From NCBI GenBank assembly GCA_963693085.1, contig OY856409.1, forward strand, positions 1,340,868,915-1,340,932,914: 64,000 nucleotides of DNA. The letters are read 5' to 3'. The notes beneath the pieces are model-generated. The model saw only the letters and a list, made by a program, of their open reading frames with translations. It had not been told where the DNA came from and made no database searches. Source of the stretch: Alisma plantago-aquatica (taxonomy: Eukaryota > Streptophyta > Magnoliopsida > Alismatales > Alismataceae). Below are positions 11,529 to 22,935 of this stretch, one piece after another (position 1 is the first letter of the stretch; the number at the start of each line of letters is the position of its first letter). Made by a program: the position numbers and the translations under genes.

Positions 11529-12068
11529 TAGGAATGAGCATCAGTCCAGAACCGGACCGGGCTGAGGACCGAATTTTAAAAAAATTATAGACCGTAGACC
11601 GGACCATTTAAAAGTATGACCGAACTGTTTGGACCGTAATCAGACTTTTTATATATTTCACAACTTATTTAATAGTAAAAAATAGACAATACTAAGTATT
11701 TCTAACAATTATATAACATAAATATCAAACATATACATTACTAGTGTGTATATATGTGATGTGTTTGTGCTTGTGACATAATATAACTTCAAAATTAAAA
11801 GTATTTTACATATAAACCGGTCTTCGATCCGGAATGCGGTCTGACCGATCTTGGACCGGACCGGACCGAACTACGGACCAAATTTTCCAAATTTTTGGAC
11901 CGCAAACCAGGCCAAACTCAAACGGATTCAGGATTGGACCGCAGACCAAATTTCCCAAATTTTTGGACCGCAACCCAGGCCAAACTCAAACCAATTCAGG
12001 ACCGGACCGAACCGAACTGACCAGTCCGGTCCAATTTTGCGGTCTGGACCAATATTTGCTCACCCCTA
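11529..12068. mobile_element. non-autonomous hAT element (540 bp)
   Basis: Ends TAGGAATGAGCA and TGCTCACCCCTA form an imperfect inverted repeat of the same family as the element at 5062. A perfect 8-bp duplication GATGCTAC flanks it (11521-11528 and 12069-12076). Subterminal DNA is rich in GGACCG/CGGTCC. Open frames rich in Pro, Asn and Arg across the right half come from this repeat and are not genes. Its right end lies in an 80-bp tandem duplication. Confidence 0.88.
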
Positions 12069-12185
12069 GATGCTACAAGTTGCAAAATAAACAAAGCATG
12101 AGAAGCCGGTCCAATTTTGCGGTCTGGACCAATATTTGCTCACCCCTAGATGCTACAAGTTGCAAAATAAACAAAGGATGAGAAG
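12026..12185. repeat. 80-bp tandem duplication across a hAT terminus
   Basis: 12026-12105 and 12106-12185 are two nearly identical 80-bp copies (one difference, GCATG versus GGATG). Each holds the last 43 bp of the hAT, its terminal repeat, the target duplication GATGCTAC and flanking DNA. The duplication therefore happened after the hAT inserted. Confidence 0.95.
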
Positions 12186-12201
12186 TACAAAGATGTGTGA
12201 C

Positions 12202-15200
12202 CAAGGAATGAGATATCGTCGGTATCGTCGGTATACCGGTCAAAATACCGATGCCGATGGGTACCCGTACAAATATGCACGATTCTGCTGTTGGGATCGC
12301 AAATTTCGGCATTTCAGTGGGCTTACCGCCAAATATCGGGGGTACCGGTGCAAAATGCACCACTCACCCATCGGTACAGGGCGGCACGGGCGGCATACCG
12401 CCCGAAACATCGGCATTCGCGATCCAAGTGTTGCTACTGTTGTTTGAAGAGGAAAAGTTTGGAGATTTTGGGCGATTTTTGAGATTGTAGCTCAAATCAG
12501 CCCTAAACAAGGTATGTATACTTAATTTCTTGTATTTCCCACCATTTCCAACCTCTCCCCTCTCTATTTCTTTCTATTCTCACCTAAAAAATTCACCAAA
12601 TACCCCCAAATCCTAGATCTACTCCCAAAAACTTATGATTAATTCTATTTATCACTAGATCTATGATTATATTATATAGATCTACTAATTTATCACTAGA
12701 TCTACCTAATTAAATCACTAATAATTAACATTACCATGTAATTTCACTAATTAATAGTAATAAAACAATTAGTACTATTAATAATAGGTATTTTATTTAG
12801 GTTTAGTAGAAGTTCTATTAAAAATTAACATGAAAATATATAAACAAAAATGTACTCAAAATATTTCAATATTTCTTTTTTTATTTATTAAAAATGCTGA
12901 AAATTAAAAAATATATATATTTCTGTTTAATTGTGTGTTTTAATGTTGTATAAGATGAAATTCGCATTTGGAAACATATCACTTGTTCAAAATATTTAAA
13001 TATTTCGTTTTTTTATTTATTAAAAATGCTGAAAATAAAAAAATGATTTTTTTGTTTAATTATGTGTTTTAATGTTGTATAAGATGAAATTAGCATTTGG
13101 AACATATCACTTGTCTTTTTAATAAGTAAATATGATATTTTATGATTTTAAAAATAATTTCAGACTTTATTTATTTTAAAAATATTTTTATCTTCAAATT
13201 AAAAATCTTAACAAAATATTGTGTTTGATTCTATAGTTACAAGCAAGTATTCTACATTTAAAACATTGTTTTTTATTGTATAATGTATACAAGAAAATTA
13301 TTTTGTTCACTTAATGACTTATTATATTTGATATTAGTATTGTGCAATGTACATTTCTTACTAGTACTTTTTTTATTAAATGCTAAGTTACTAATATCAT
13401 TTGCTTTTCTCGTTTGTCTTTTGTCTTTTTTAGTGTTGACTTTTGAGTTTTGAGAAGATGTCTTCGTCTTCAAGTGACGCTGAGGGTGTTGGGGTTGGTC
13501 ATGCTGCATCAAAGGATGTGGATTTTGCATGGAGTCACTGCAACCTGTACCTGGGTCTGGGAATAGGGCAAAGGTTGTCTCTGCAACTACTGTAAGAAAA
13601 CAATTGTTGGTGGGGGAATTACTAGATTCAAGCGTCACATCACTGGCGGTGACAAAAATGTGGCAATGTGCCAGAAGTGCCCCCCAAGTGTTAGGGATGA
13701 TTTCAAGAAGCTAATGGGTGCAGAGAAATAAAAACAACAAAAGTTGAAGCAGGTTGAAAAGTCTTACACATATACACTTTTTGAAGTTAGGGCCACAGGT
13801 TCTTCTGCTGAATCAGATGATGACATTGCATATCCTCCAGGGTGTGATACTACTTATACACATCTTATGTATAGGCGTGCTCTTAGAGACTCTCGCAAAA
13901 GTGAGTAAGATAGGGAGGAGGCAGCTCGACTTATGAGGAGATATGGGCCATCTGGTGCAGGTGGAGGCAGTGGGGCTGCCCGTGTTCCTATTGTTGACCT
14001 AGATGATGATGAAGATCAACATGCTCAGCATAAAAGAAAGAAAGGCACCATTGATACACTTTTCCGTTCTGCTAGTGCGAGATTGAATCATTTTGATGAG
14101 CCAGGGGTTAGGAAGCCTGATGTTAGGCAAAAAACCCTAAAAGCAATGTTTACTGGTGTGAAAGAGAAGGTGGGCAAGGCAGTGGGTAAGTTCTTCTTTG
14201 CTCATGGTATACCTGCACATGTTGCAACTGAACCCTATCTCCAGCACATGGTAGATGTGATAGGGGAGTCTGGTAGGGGCATCAAAGCCCACAATGCATA
14301 TGAATTGAAGAACAAGTATCTTCCCCAAGAGAAGAAAGATCTACAGGTATGGATTTCAAACCAGAAACAATTGTGGTCTGAATACGGCGTCACACACATG
14401 TGTGATGGGTGGACTAGTGGAAATAGAAAGCAAATTATTAACCTTTTTGTACATTGTCGTGGATCGAATGTTTTTCTAGACTCTATTGATGCTTCTGGTG
14501 AAGTCAGGAATTATAGTTACATCAAGAAGCTAATGAAAACATACATCAAGCAGGTAGGGGTTGAGAATGTGGTGCAGATACTGACTGATAATGACTCTAA
14601 CTTCAAGAAGGCCAATGACAGTATAATGAAGAGATATCCAGTCTACTGGATACCATTTGCTGCTCGCTGCATAGATCTGATTCTTAAGGACATGGGCATA
14701 ATTGATTACATCAAAAGTGTGACAATTAATGGTAGGTTGATCACAGGTTTCATCTACAACCATTCCTTCTTGTTAAATGCAATGAGGCGACCTGAGTACT
14801 GTGGAGGTGATCTGATTAGACCAGGGGTGACTAGATTTGCAACAAATTACTTGGCCCTGAATGCATTAAAGTCCAAAAGGGATGGACTTAGGAGGCTCTT
14901 CAATGGTGTGGAGTGGACCTCCATGAAGGAGCACAACACCCCGGTTGGCAGAAGGATTGGAGAACTAATTGCCAGTCGGGCTTTCTGAGATAAGGTTACA
15001 AAGGTGTTGCGGATAATGGAACCTATTGTCAAAGTGTTGAGGCTGGTAGATGGTGACAAAGCCGCAACAATGCCTTACTTGTATGATGCAATGCAAGTAA
15101 TGGTGGAAGGTATTAAACAAGCAGCTCCTAGGTCTAATTCACAATACTTGTCAATTGTAGACAAGCGTTGGACAAATATGCTTTTCATCCACTGCATAAA

Positions 15201-17456
15201 GCAGGTATATAATTTATTTCTTCTAAATTCAGATTTATGTTCTAACTCTATAAGTAACTCAATCTAAAATCTAAATCTTATTTCCTTATTTGGAATTGGT
15301 GATAGCTTACTATCTGAATCTGAGGTTCCAATACTCACAAAAACTGGGCTTAGATGCGACTCTAATGTAAGTTGTGTGAGATATAATTAAAAAAATCTTT
15401 ACCTCTACAGAAGAGCGCACCATAGTTATGGATGAGGTATAATTATATATATTACATTACTTACATGAAGTCATGAACATCTTCATTCTTGTTTGATGTT
15501 TCATCCTCTGATTCTGAAGTCTGAACATCTTAAATATTTTGCAGTTGCGACAATTTCGTGAAGGCATCGGCTGTTTTGGTCATCCAAATGCAGTTGCCGA
15601 CCGTGAGCAAGGTGATCCTTGTGAGTGGTGGGTTTGGAATGGAACGGGTGCGCCCCATCTAAGAAAAGTGGATGTTCGCATTCTTTCTCAAACAACATCT
15701 GCAGGAGGTTGTGAAAGAAATTGGAATACTTTCAATTTAATACACTCAAAGAGAAGGAACAGGTTGGGGGCAAACAGGCTGAGAGATCTGGTATATGTTC
15801 ACTACAACATGCGGTTGAGGGCTAGAGCAATACGAGATGCCAACTACAAGGAAGTGGATTTTTCTATCGTCCACGATCCCATTGACACCACATACACATT
15901 CAACCCATCCAGGCGTAGAGGCATAGAAGAAGCTAATGATTTAGAAGATCCTTTAGAGAAATGGATGAATGAGATTGGTCGTCCCATTCTTGATAATCTA
16001 GATGGCCGTCCAGATCCATACATAGAAGAGCAATTTGAAGAAGATTATGTTATTAATGTTGATCAAACTCCATCTGAAAGACTTGAGCTTGAGTCTGAGC
16101 ATCAAAATGTTGATATGGAAATCAATAGAGCAGTGGAAGAAGAGTTGGGTAGCACAGAATCTCCTTCTTCAAAAAGTACATCTCGGTCAAAGTCCAAGTC
16201 TGATGATGATGGTGGCAATGATGGAGCCGGCGGTGAGCGCTCTCCGGAATATCTTTCTACTGTTTATCCTCAGAATGATGAACGTCCTTATGTTACTAGG
16301 GTTGCACCTCCTCCTCCAGCTGAAAAAGAATATCCCATGTCTGATAAAACTTTTCAAAGGAGGAAAATTCAAACGGGCAAAGACTACAGTGGTGCATTGC
16401 CACATGAGGCTCCTACAGCTACAACAGTGGTTATTATTCTGATATTGCTGATTCATTTGGGAGCATGAGTATTTCAGCTTTTGATTCTCAATCTCAACAT
16501 GATTCAACATTAGGCTTTGGCGATATGTTATTTGGGCAAACACATGCACAACCCTACCCATCTCATTCTCAATATGGGTACTCTAGATATCAAAATCAGC
16601 CGCCACCACCACCACCACAACCAGAAGTAGAACATCATGTTGGATATACCTATACAGCAAATGTCTCAGGCCCACATGGAAGTTATCAGTACTACTCCCT
16701 TGCATTCTCTGAGGATGATGGGAAAACATGGAGTGGTGGTCATTCAGTTCTTCCTATTTCTCCAGTCCCAATACTTCCTATGGATGTGCCTATAGCTATT
16801 CAACAAAATCCACAAACAAGTCAATGTCCACTTACTCGAGCTCCTCCACCTACGTCTCCAAGAAAGGCACAATATCTCAGAGATTTAGAAGTGCATTTTT
16901 CAAAGATTAGGATGATACAATTTATTAATAATGATGTGTATGAGGAGCACGTGACTACATAGAACCAAATGTATAGGATGCATATGTCATGGCAGGAATA
17001 TCTCAACAATATCAACTCACTACAGTATAGACAACCAGCGCGCCACTCAACATACAACTGATGTGAGTTGGTAAGTAAATATGTTACTCTTACATTGTAA
17101 ATTGTATATTATTGCATAATTGTGTGTATTTAAGTTTGTGGATTGTGCTAGTAAAATTTCATATTTGAATTCCTACATATTGTCATCGAAATCCTTCATC
17201 GAAATCCCAACGAAACAGGTCAGATTTCTTACCTCCCACGTGATGGATCCCTGCAACACACCCAATATGAAATTTTATTACATAAAACGTTGCATTTAGG
17301 TGTAGAGATTACACCTGTAAAATTTCATAAATTAATTCATTCATTTTGGCATCGAAACGGCCAGGATTGCATATGTTGGTATTTCCGTCGGTATACCGGT
17401 AAATACCTATTTCCAAGCTGTCAAAACGGCGTCGGTATCGGTCACCTCCTTCTTTG
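12202..17456 (+). mobile_element. hAT transposon with decayed transposase (5.26 kb)
   Basis: Ends CAAGGAATGAGATATCGTCGG and, inverted, CAAAGAAGGAGGTGACCGATA are imperfect inverted repeats rich in GGTATCG/ACCGGTA. The flanks TGTGTGAC (12194-12201) and GTTGTGAC (17457-17464) are a 6-of-8 match to an 8-bp target duplication. Inside is a plus-strand hAT transposase pseudogene. A shorter relative in reverse orientation lies at 36158-39426. The AT-rich 12500-13400 stretch is a non-coding leader with a duplicated ~130-bp block (about 12840-12980 and 12985-13110). Confidence 0.8.
13458..16962 (+). pseudogene. hAT-family transposase (BED finger, DUF659, dimerisation domain), broken
   Basis: This would be a cut-and-paste transposase acting in the nucleus on the surrounding element ends. 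In order: ATG at 13458 (MSSSSSDAEGVGVG); a BED zinc finger with CNYCKK and GGITRFKRHI (13580-13700), split by frame changes; a DUF659-type core in the 351-codon frame 13933-14988, with the presumed catalytic Asp in CDGWTS (14404-14406) and the next in ILTDND (14587-14589); a small exon with YYLNLRFQYS (about 15304-15366, flanked by AG and GTAAGT); and the C-terminal dimerisation domain (GCERNWNTF, then IHSKRRNRL, near 15710-15765). An acidic and Pro/Ser-rich tail follows. Breaks: frameshifts in the BED region, TAA at about 13907, TGA at 14986-14988 where Trp is expected (the frame continues beyond it), and a frameshift near 16430. Not functional as read. Confidence 0.85.
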
Positions 17457-17464
17457 GTTGTGAC

Positions 17465-18450
17465 TCAGGCAAAGGTGGCTCGTGGAGGTTTAGAAAGAAG
17501 GTAGATTATATTCGGATGAATTCTACACGTTGTAGAACAAACAAAGGCAGGAGAATTCCAAAGCATGCAAAGTTGACTCGTGGAGGTTTTGAATACGCTA
17601 TAAATGGATGTCCAAAATCTGAGCATTCCATCTGGTTTGCATTCAAAATTCTAAAAAATCAATATTTGTGGATTCATTTTCAATTTTGGATATCAAATTT
17701 CGGAGCCAACAACTTTGGATCAGATATTAAATATCATTGTATCTAACTGATAAAAAAATCTGAGTTTGAGAACTATAAGCAAATATTGTTAAAGTCTTAA
17801 AGATAATTCTTTACATATATAATTAGAATATATGAACAATCTAATATATATTTAATATGATAATTACTTTACATATTTATAATATACCTAGTTAGCCTTA
17901 CATGAATTATTTCTGATTCATACTACATATTATTTAACTGAGATAGTATCCATTTAGATTAGGTTGATCGAATATTCAGTCAATTATTTTAGGTCAGATC
18001 AAGATCTTTACCTTTGATATGTTTAAAGTCTAGTTCTGAAGACGACAACTATTTACATGTTATATTGTATTCTTCAACTACAAGAAAGATAGGGTCGTCG
18101 ATTTTGCATGCCTTATCATCAAGGTAAAAAAGATGTGAGGCACATCGAGGCATTTTTGTCCTTGTGAGGCAAGGCGTAAGCCTCAAGACGGTTGAGGCAT
18201 ATGCCTAAGAAAAGTATGAGGCGCTAATATGAATATATATATGTATGTATACATATATTGATCATAGAATTGAATCAATTGATATATCCATACATATATA
18301 CTTGTTTAATGTGAATGCACAAAAATGTACATACACGTATGTACATTAGATATACACAGACATAAACAAATATACACATAAAAATCATACACATATAGAT
18401 GCATATACATGCAAATACTTACATACACATCCGTACATTATACATATATA
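17465..18450. other. unassigned AT-rich sequence
   Basis: No gene seen. About 18100-18230 contains GGCGTAAGCCTCAAGACGG and related GAGGC phrases of the sort found in TE subterminal regions, but no boundaries are visible. 18220-18460 is rich in TATACATA and ACATACAC simple sequence. Confidence 0.35.
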
Positions 18451-19755
18451 TTACAGTCAGGTTGGAGAGAAACCCACGACCCTCTTTACGGTCAGGGTGT
18501 TGGTATGCTCATATACAAGAAACTTCATAGACTTTGTACATAGGTCCCTGACCTTTTCCCACACTACACGTAGGTCCTTACATACATATTAACACTTCCC
18601 CTCAAGTTGGAGCATATATATCATATGTGCCCAGCTTGTTACATAAGTATCGAATCCAAAAACAATTTAGAGACTATGTAAACAAGTCAGATAATTGATC
18701 TTCTGATCTAACTGATGAAAACTGAATCAACTTCTGTTGAATCTTTTCTCGTAGAAAATGACAGACGACTTCAATATGTTTGGTTCTCTCATGAAAGATA
18801 GGATTCTGGGCAATGTGAACGACAGCTTGATTGTCTTCAAGTCCATAGGAGCTTCTTGCATGAAGCCAAGCTCCTTTAGCAAGTGATGAATCCATAGCAA
18901 CTCACATGTTGCTAGGGCTATAGCTCTATACTCTGATTTTGCACTGGACCTTGCTACAACAGTCTGTTTCTTGCTCATCCAAGACATAATCTTCCTACAA
19001 ACACGCAGTAACCAGAGATAGACCTCCTATCGATACTAGATCCAACCCAATCAGCATCTGAGAAACCATGTACATGCAGATTTCCATGAATTTGATATAG
19101 AAGTCCTTAACCTGGAGGCTTCTTGAGATTCCTCAGAATGTGGATAACAACCTCCATAACACGTGTACATGGCTTATCCATGAACTAACAAGACTAGTGT
19201 CAAAGGCAATAACAGGCCGAGTTACAGTCAAATAAATCAACTTCCCAAAAAGTCGTCCGTAGCTCCAAGGATTATCAAGTAACTCTTCCTGCTCCATGGA
19301 TAATATGGGTTTAAAATCCATTGGATTATCAATAGTTTAGCCCCAAGCATCATGTTTTAGTGAGAAGATGTAAGACATACTTCCTTTACGAAATTACAAT
19401 CCCACACTTTGGCTTGGCAACTTCAATCCACTTAAAATATTTAAGACTACCCAAGTCCTTTGTTTGAAATTGGCCATGTAGAAAGAGCTTTAATTGCATA
19501 ATGTCATGCTTGTCATCCCCAGTAATCACTATATCATCAACATATACTACCCCAAAAATGTTCCCAAAACTTTGTCTTCTATAGAATACTGAATGATCAA
19601 TGGTACACCTATGAAGTCCAAACTCAGAAAGAGCACTCTTGAACCTACCAAACCAAGCACGAGGCGACTGCTTAAGACCATAGAGGGACTTGTGAAGGGA
19701 ACATGCTAAATTGGATACCTTGAGCAGCCAACTCAAGTGGTTGTTGTTGGTATGT

Positions 19756-21795
19756 ATGCCCAGAGAGTCAATCATGTGATGATTGAGATGGTATATAAGA
19801 TAAAGGATTTGATCAACCTGTCCTCCATCATAGTTTCCATAACGAAAACTATATTGGGTCTCTCGCTCTAGCACCATGCCCGGAGTGCATCCACTGCCTT
19901 GGGGCAATCCAACCCTTAGCAGTTCCAACTCAGAGTTTTCATGGCAGTTCACGGGGTTGGACTCCCCCAACACCCGCTACTTGGTGAGTTTCACCGATGC
20001 AATCAACTCCCCGACCAGCACTGCACACAGCCTTCTGTCGCTTGGACCCGCCTTCAAGAGCTACCCCTGTTGTGCCTGTGCCCATATCCATAGCCTCAAT
20101 GCCCTGCTCAAAATCATCCATTTTGTTCCTCTTGTGCCTGTTTTGCCTTGTGACCCGCAAGATGTTTCCTCCATGCTCACATTGGCCATCAGTAGTAATA
20201 TTCTTTAGCATGTTTTCCTTTCTCACCTTCAGCTTTTGCCTCCGTTCAACAAGCACCCGTCATCGTTCCTTCTCCACCTCCTCCCCCTCCTTCCCAGGGA
20301 AGCGAGCCAACTCAGCTGGCGGCACCACCTTCCGCACGTGCACTACTTTCTTCTTCCCCCCGTCCGCCCGTCCTTCTCCTTCCTTCCCACCAACAACACC
20401 ATCTGCCATTGATGTCTCTTCCTCGTCACCCACCTTTTGGACCCTCAAATCACCCGCCTTTTGTGCTTCCGTCCCCCTGTAAGCCAAGTTTCCTTCCATA
20501 GACCCATCGGTTCTATCCTTTACCCCCATGTGCGCAGCTTCCTCATCACCTTGCTCAAACACCATCGTTGTCCCCCCTTCCTTCCCACCCACCTACCTCA
20601 CGCTCCCACAACAACCCACCTCCCCTTCCCCGACCACCTGTTGTTCTCCCGCTGGCGATGTCGCCCTACTGTTTTGAACACAGCGAGGAGCTCCTCCATT
20701 GAGTATTGGTTCCTTCTTTCTATGACCTGTGAAGGCAAGGACCCCCCACAGGCCCATGTCCCTGCATGCCCCTCGTCCCCCTCCCTTCTCTTGCTCTGCA
20801 CCTCCCCCATATCCCCCACTCTGTGCAAGCTTGCACCTCTCCTCACGTTCTTATCATGGGACCAGATCTCCGACCCCCTAGATTGGTTGGGGTTCATTTT
20901 ACTTCTGGTTTGGAATTGGATGTGCCCCTGTGCCCTAGATCTCCGAGCCCCTAGGAACTCATCTTCAATGGGAACCCTAGGTTTGCGGGGCGACGCTCGC
21001 ATCCAAGACCCCCAGAATCTCCTGTTATCATCTTCGTCTTCAAGGCTCGGGCAGTCTTTGTCCGCGTGCCCTAGCAATCCGCACTGGAAACAGAACACCG
21101 ACAGCCGCTCGTACTTCAACTCCACGGCCGCCACACTGCCATCGTTGCAGCGCACCTTCTGGATCCTCTTCAACGGCTTGGTGACGTCAATCGTAACCCG
21201 CACCCTAGCAGAAGTCTCCCATCCCAATCCAGTAGTCCAGCTTCACCACCGGCCCGATGTTCTCCGCGATGCACCTAATCGCCGTCGGCAATCTCATGCC
21301 CAAGGGCAAGTTATACAGCCTGACCCATATCGTGCAATCACGGAAAACAATCCTCCTCGGTTGCTCTCTTGCGTCCACCTCCTTGAGAAGAAGCATCTTG
21401 TTGTCGAAGTTCCAAGGGCTCTTGTCCAGAACCCTTCGTTTGTCCTTCCAGTTCGTAAATTGGATAACGAACGTCGTTGGATCCACGGACTTGAAAAGAA
21501 CTACATCCATCAGATCCCAGGTTTTATATTTTTGATCCTGTGCCGACCATCCATAAATACCACAAGCTACCCAGCTGAAATCAGATCTATTGCTACTTTA
21601 TATTGAATATGCCTGTCTGAATAGCTAATAATATCCACCTGCACATCCTTCAACCATAAGCCAATTCCCCCAGCTCTACCAGAACACGAGATGCAAATTC
21701 CCTCAACAAAACCACACCTTCTTTTCACATTTTCAATCAACATGTCATAAAGGTGATGATTAGATATGTTGTCATATGATTGACTCTCTGGGCAT
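19756..21795. mobile_element. 2.0-kb block bounded by 24-bp inverted repeats, carrying a permuted L1 fragment
   Basis: The left arm 19756-19779 starts ATGCCCAGAGAGTCAATCA. The right arm 21772-21795 is its reverse complement with one mismatch. The DNA between is almost wholly L1-type LINE sequence on the minus strand in permuted order. No flanking target duplication was found. The arms could be transposon termini, oppositely oriented LTR ends, or the product of a rearrangement. Confidence 0.55.
19800..21740 (-). pseudogene. L1-type LINE fragment: ORF1 and pieces of the ORF2 endonuclease, permuted
   Basis: Reading the minus strand 5' to 3': first an internal piece of an L1 endonuclease (RRCGFVEG, then SGRAGGIGLWLKDV, about 21740-21520, ending near KYKTWDLM); then ORF1 with a DUF4283-type domain (KRRVLDKSPWNFDNKMLLL, 21510-21210) and a CCHC knuckle CFQCGLLGHADKDC (about 21080) followed by a basic, Glu-rich tail; then the start of ORF2 (MKTLSWNC, GLDCPKAVDALRAW, IVFVMETMMED, 19938-19800). 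In an intact L1 the internal piece directly follows the last one. ORF1 has a frameshift near 21215 and stops near 20598 and 20260. A plus-strand open frame of 389 codons over the same DNA is antisense to ORF1. Confidence 0.8.
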
Positions 21796-22935
21796 TTTTA
21801 AACCACGTCCACATCATCCAACGTGATCCTGAATAAGGGTTGTCATAAAGGTGATGATTAGATATGTTGTGACACATGGGGAGGACTGTGAATGTAGATG
21901 GGATTTGCCCCTCCTACTGGAGTTTGATATTCAAGGCACTTGATAAGCGAGACTGAGAAAGGCATGCGCATGCACATGTGGATTAATATAGGATATTGAG
22001 GTCACATATATCTCAGACAGTCTGCTCTAGATCAAGGAACATCGATTGAACATTGAAGAGGATGGCGATTCCATGCCTTGAATTCATTCCGAATATCAGA
22101 AACAAAGGAATTAGACAACCAATGTAACACCTAACACATATTGTAGGTTGAAGTTGTTCTCCAACTTTCCTGATTGATTGGGTAGCAATGATGTGTGACT
22201 AGGTACCGCTCTTTGTTTGTGATGTCAAAAACAGGTTATGGACATTCATTGCCAACATAAATAGGAACATATGGCGTCACACACATAGGATACATCTAGA
22301 AGAGGAGTTTATTCATGAATGATATTTAAATTGATTGCTAAAGTATTTAGATATTCAATTTAAGTAACGAATCAACAAACTAAATTCTCAACCGGCTGGT
22401 TCAAGTGGTGAAACGAACGGTTGGAGTGTGAGGTTGATTGAAAAGTTGCATTGGCTGAGTTCTGCATGAACAGGGGTGCGAACCGACCAGTTCACCTAGT
22501 GGACCGATCGGTTGGAGGTCGTGAGACAACCGGCTCGCGAGGGAGAGATGTCCGGTTCGTGGTGTAATTCGATTGCATCAAGGATTAGTGTTGATGTTAT
22601 GACATGCATTAATTGGATTAGAATTGCCAATTCATATGCAATTGGAAAACATGACGAAACGACTGGTTTAGTGGGTGAATCGATCGCCTCAAATGCCAAT
22701 CGATCGGTTTGCTTGCGAACCGACCGTTTCTCCTGTCACAAGCTGCGAATTTTCGTAAAATTCCGGTTCCTTCCACTCTCACACGGACTGTGTACTCTGA
22801 CCCTAACCCGTATAAATAGAGTATTAGGGGCATCTCAGATACAACAACTCAATTGTCTCTGACAATTGTTGTCCTCTCTGATTGTGGTAACCAATAAAGA
22901 GTTCGAGCAAGTCCTACCCAATAAAGGGAGGGATA
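21796..22935 (+). repeat. LTR-like segment with TATA box and poly(A) signal
   Basis: This segment fills the rest of the gap in the minus-strand copia. It contains paired phrases such as ACCGGCT, ACCGATCGGTTGG and GAACCGACCG, then TATAAATAG at 22811-22819, and AATAAA at 22893-22898 about 80 bp later, the layout of a retrotransposon LTR (promoter, R region, polyadenylation). Exact TG...CA ends were not determined. A 30-bp phrase, GTCATAAAGGTGATGATTAG and following bases, is present both at 21744 and at 21842. Probably a solo or partial LTR. Confidence 0.4.

Noticed and set aside
11834..12490. Several plus-strand frames of 60-115 codons
   Set aside because: They are translations of GGACCG-type hAT subterminal repeats and of the terminal region of the next hAT.
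20437..21606. Plus-strand open frame of 389 codons, among the longest in the window
   Set aside because: It is antisense to the L1 ORF1 (DUF4283 and CCHC knuckle on the minus strand). Its Pro/Ser/Leu-rich composition is what the reverse of a GC-rich Glu/Gly/Arg gene gives.
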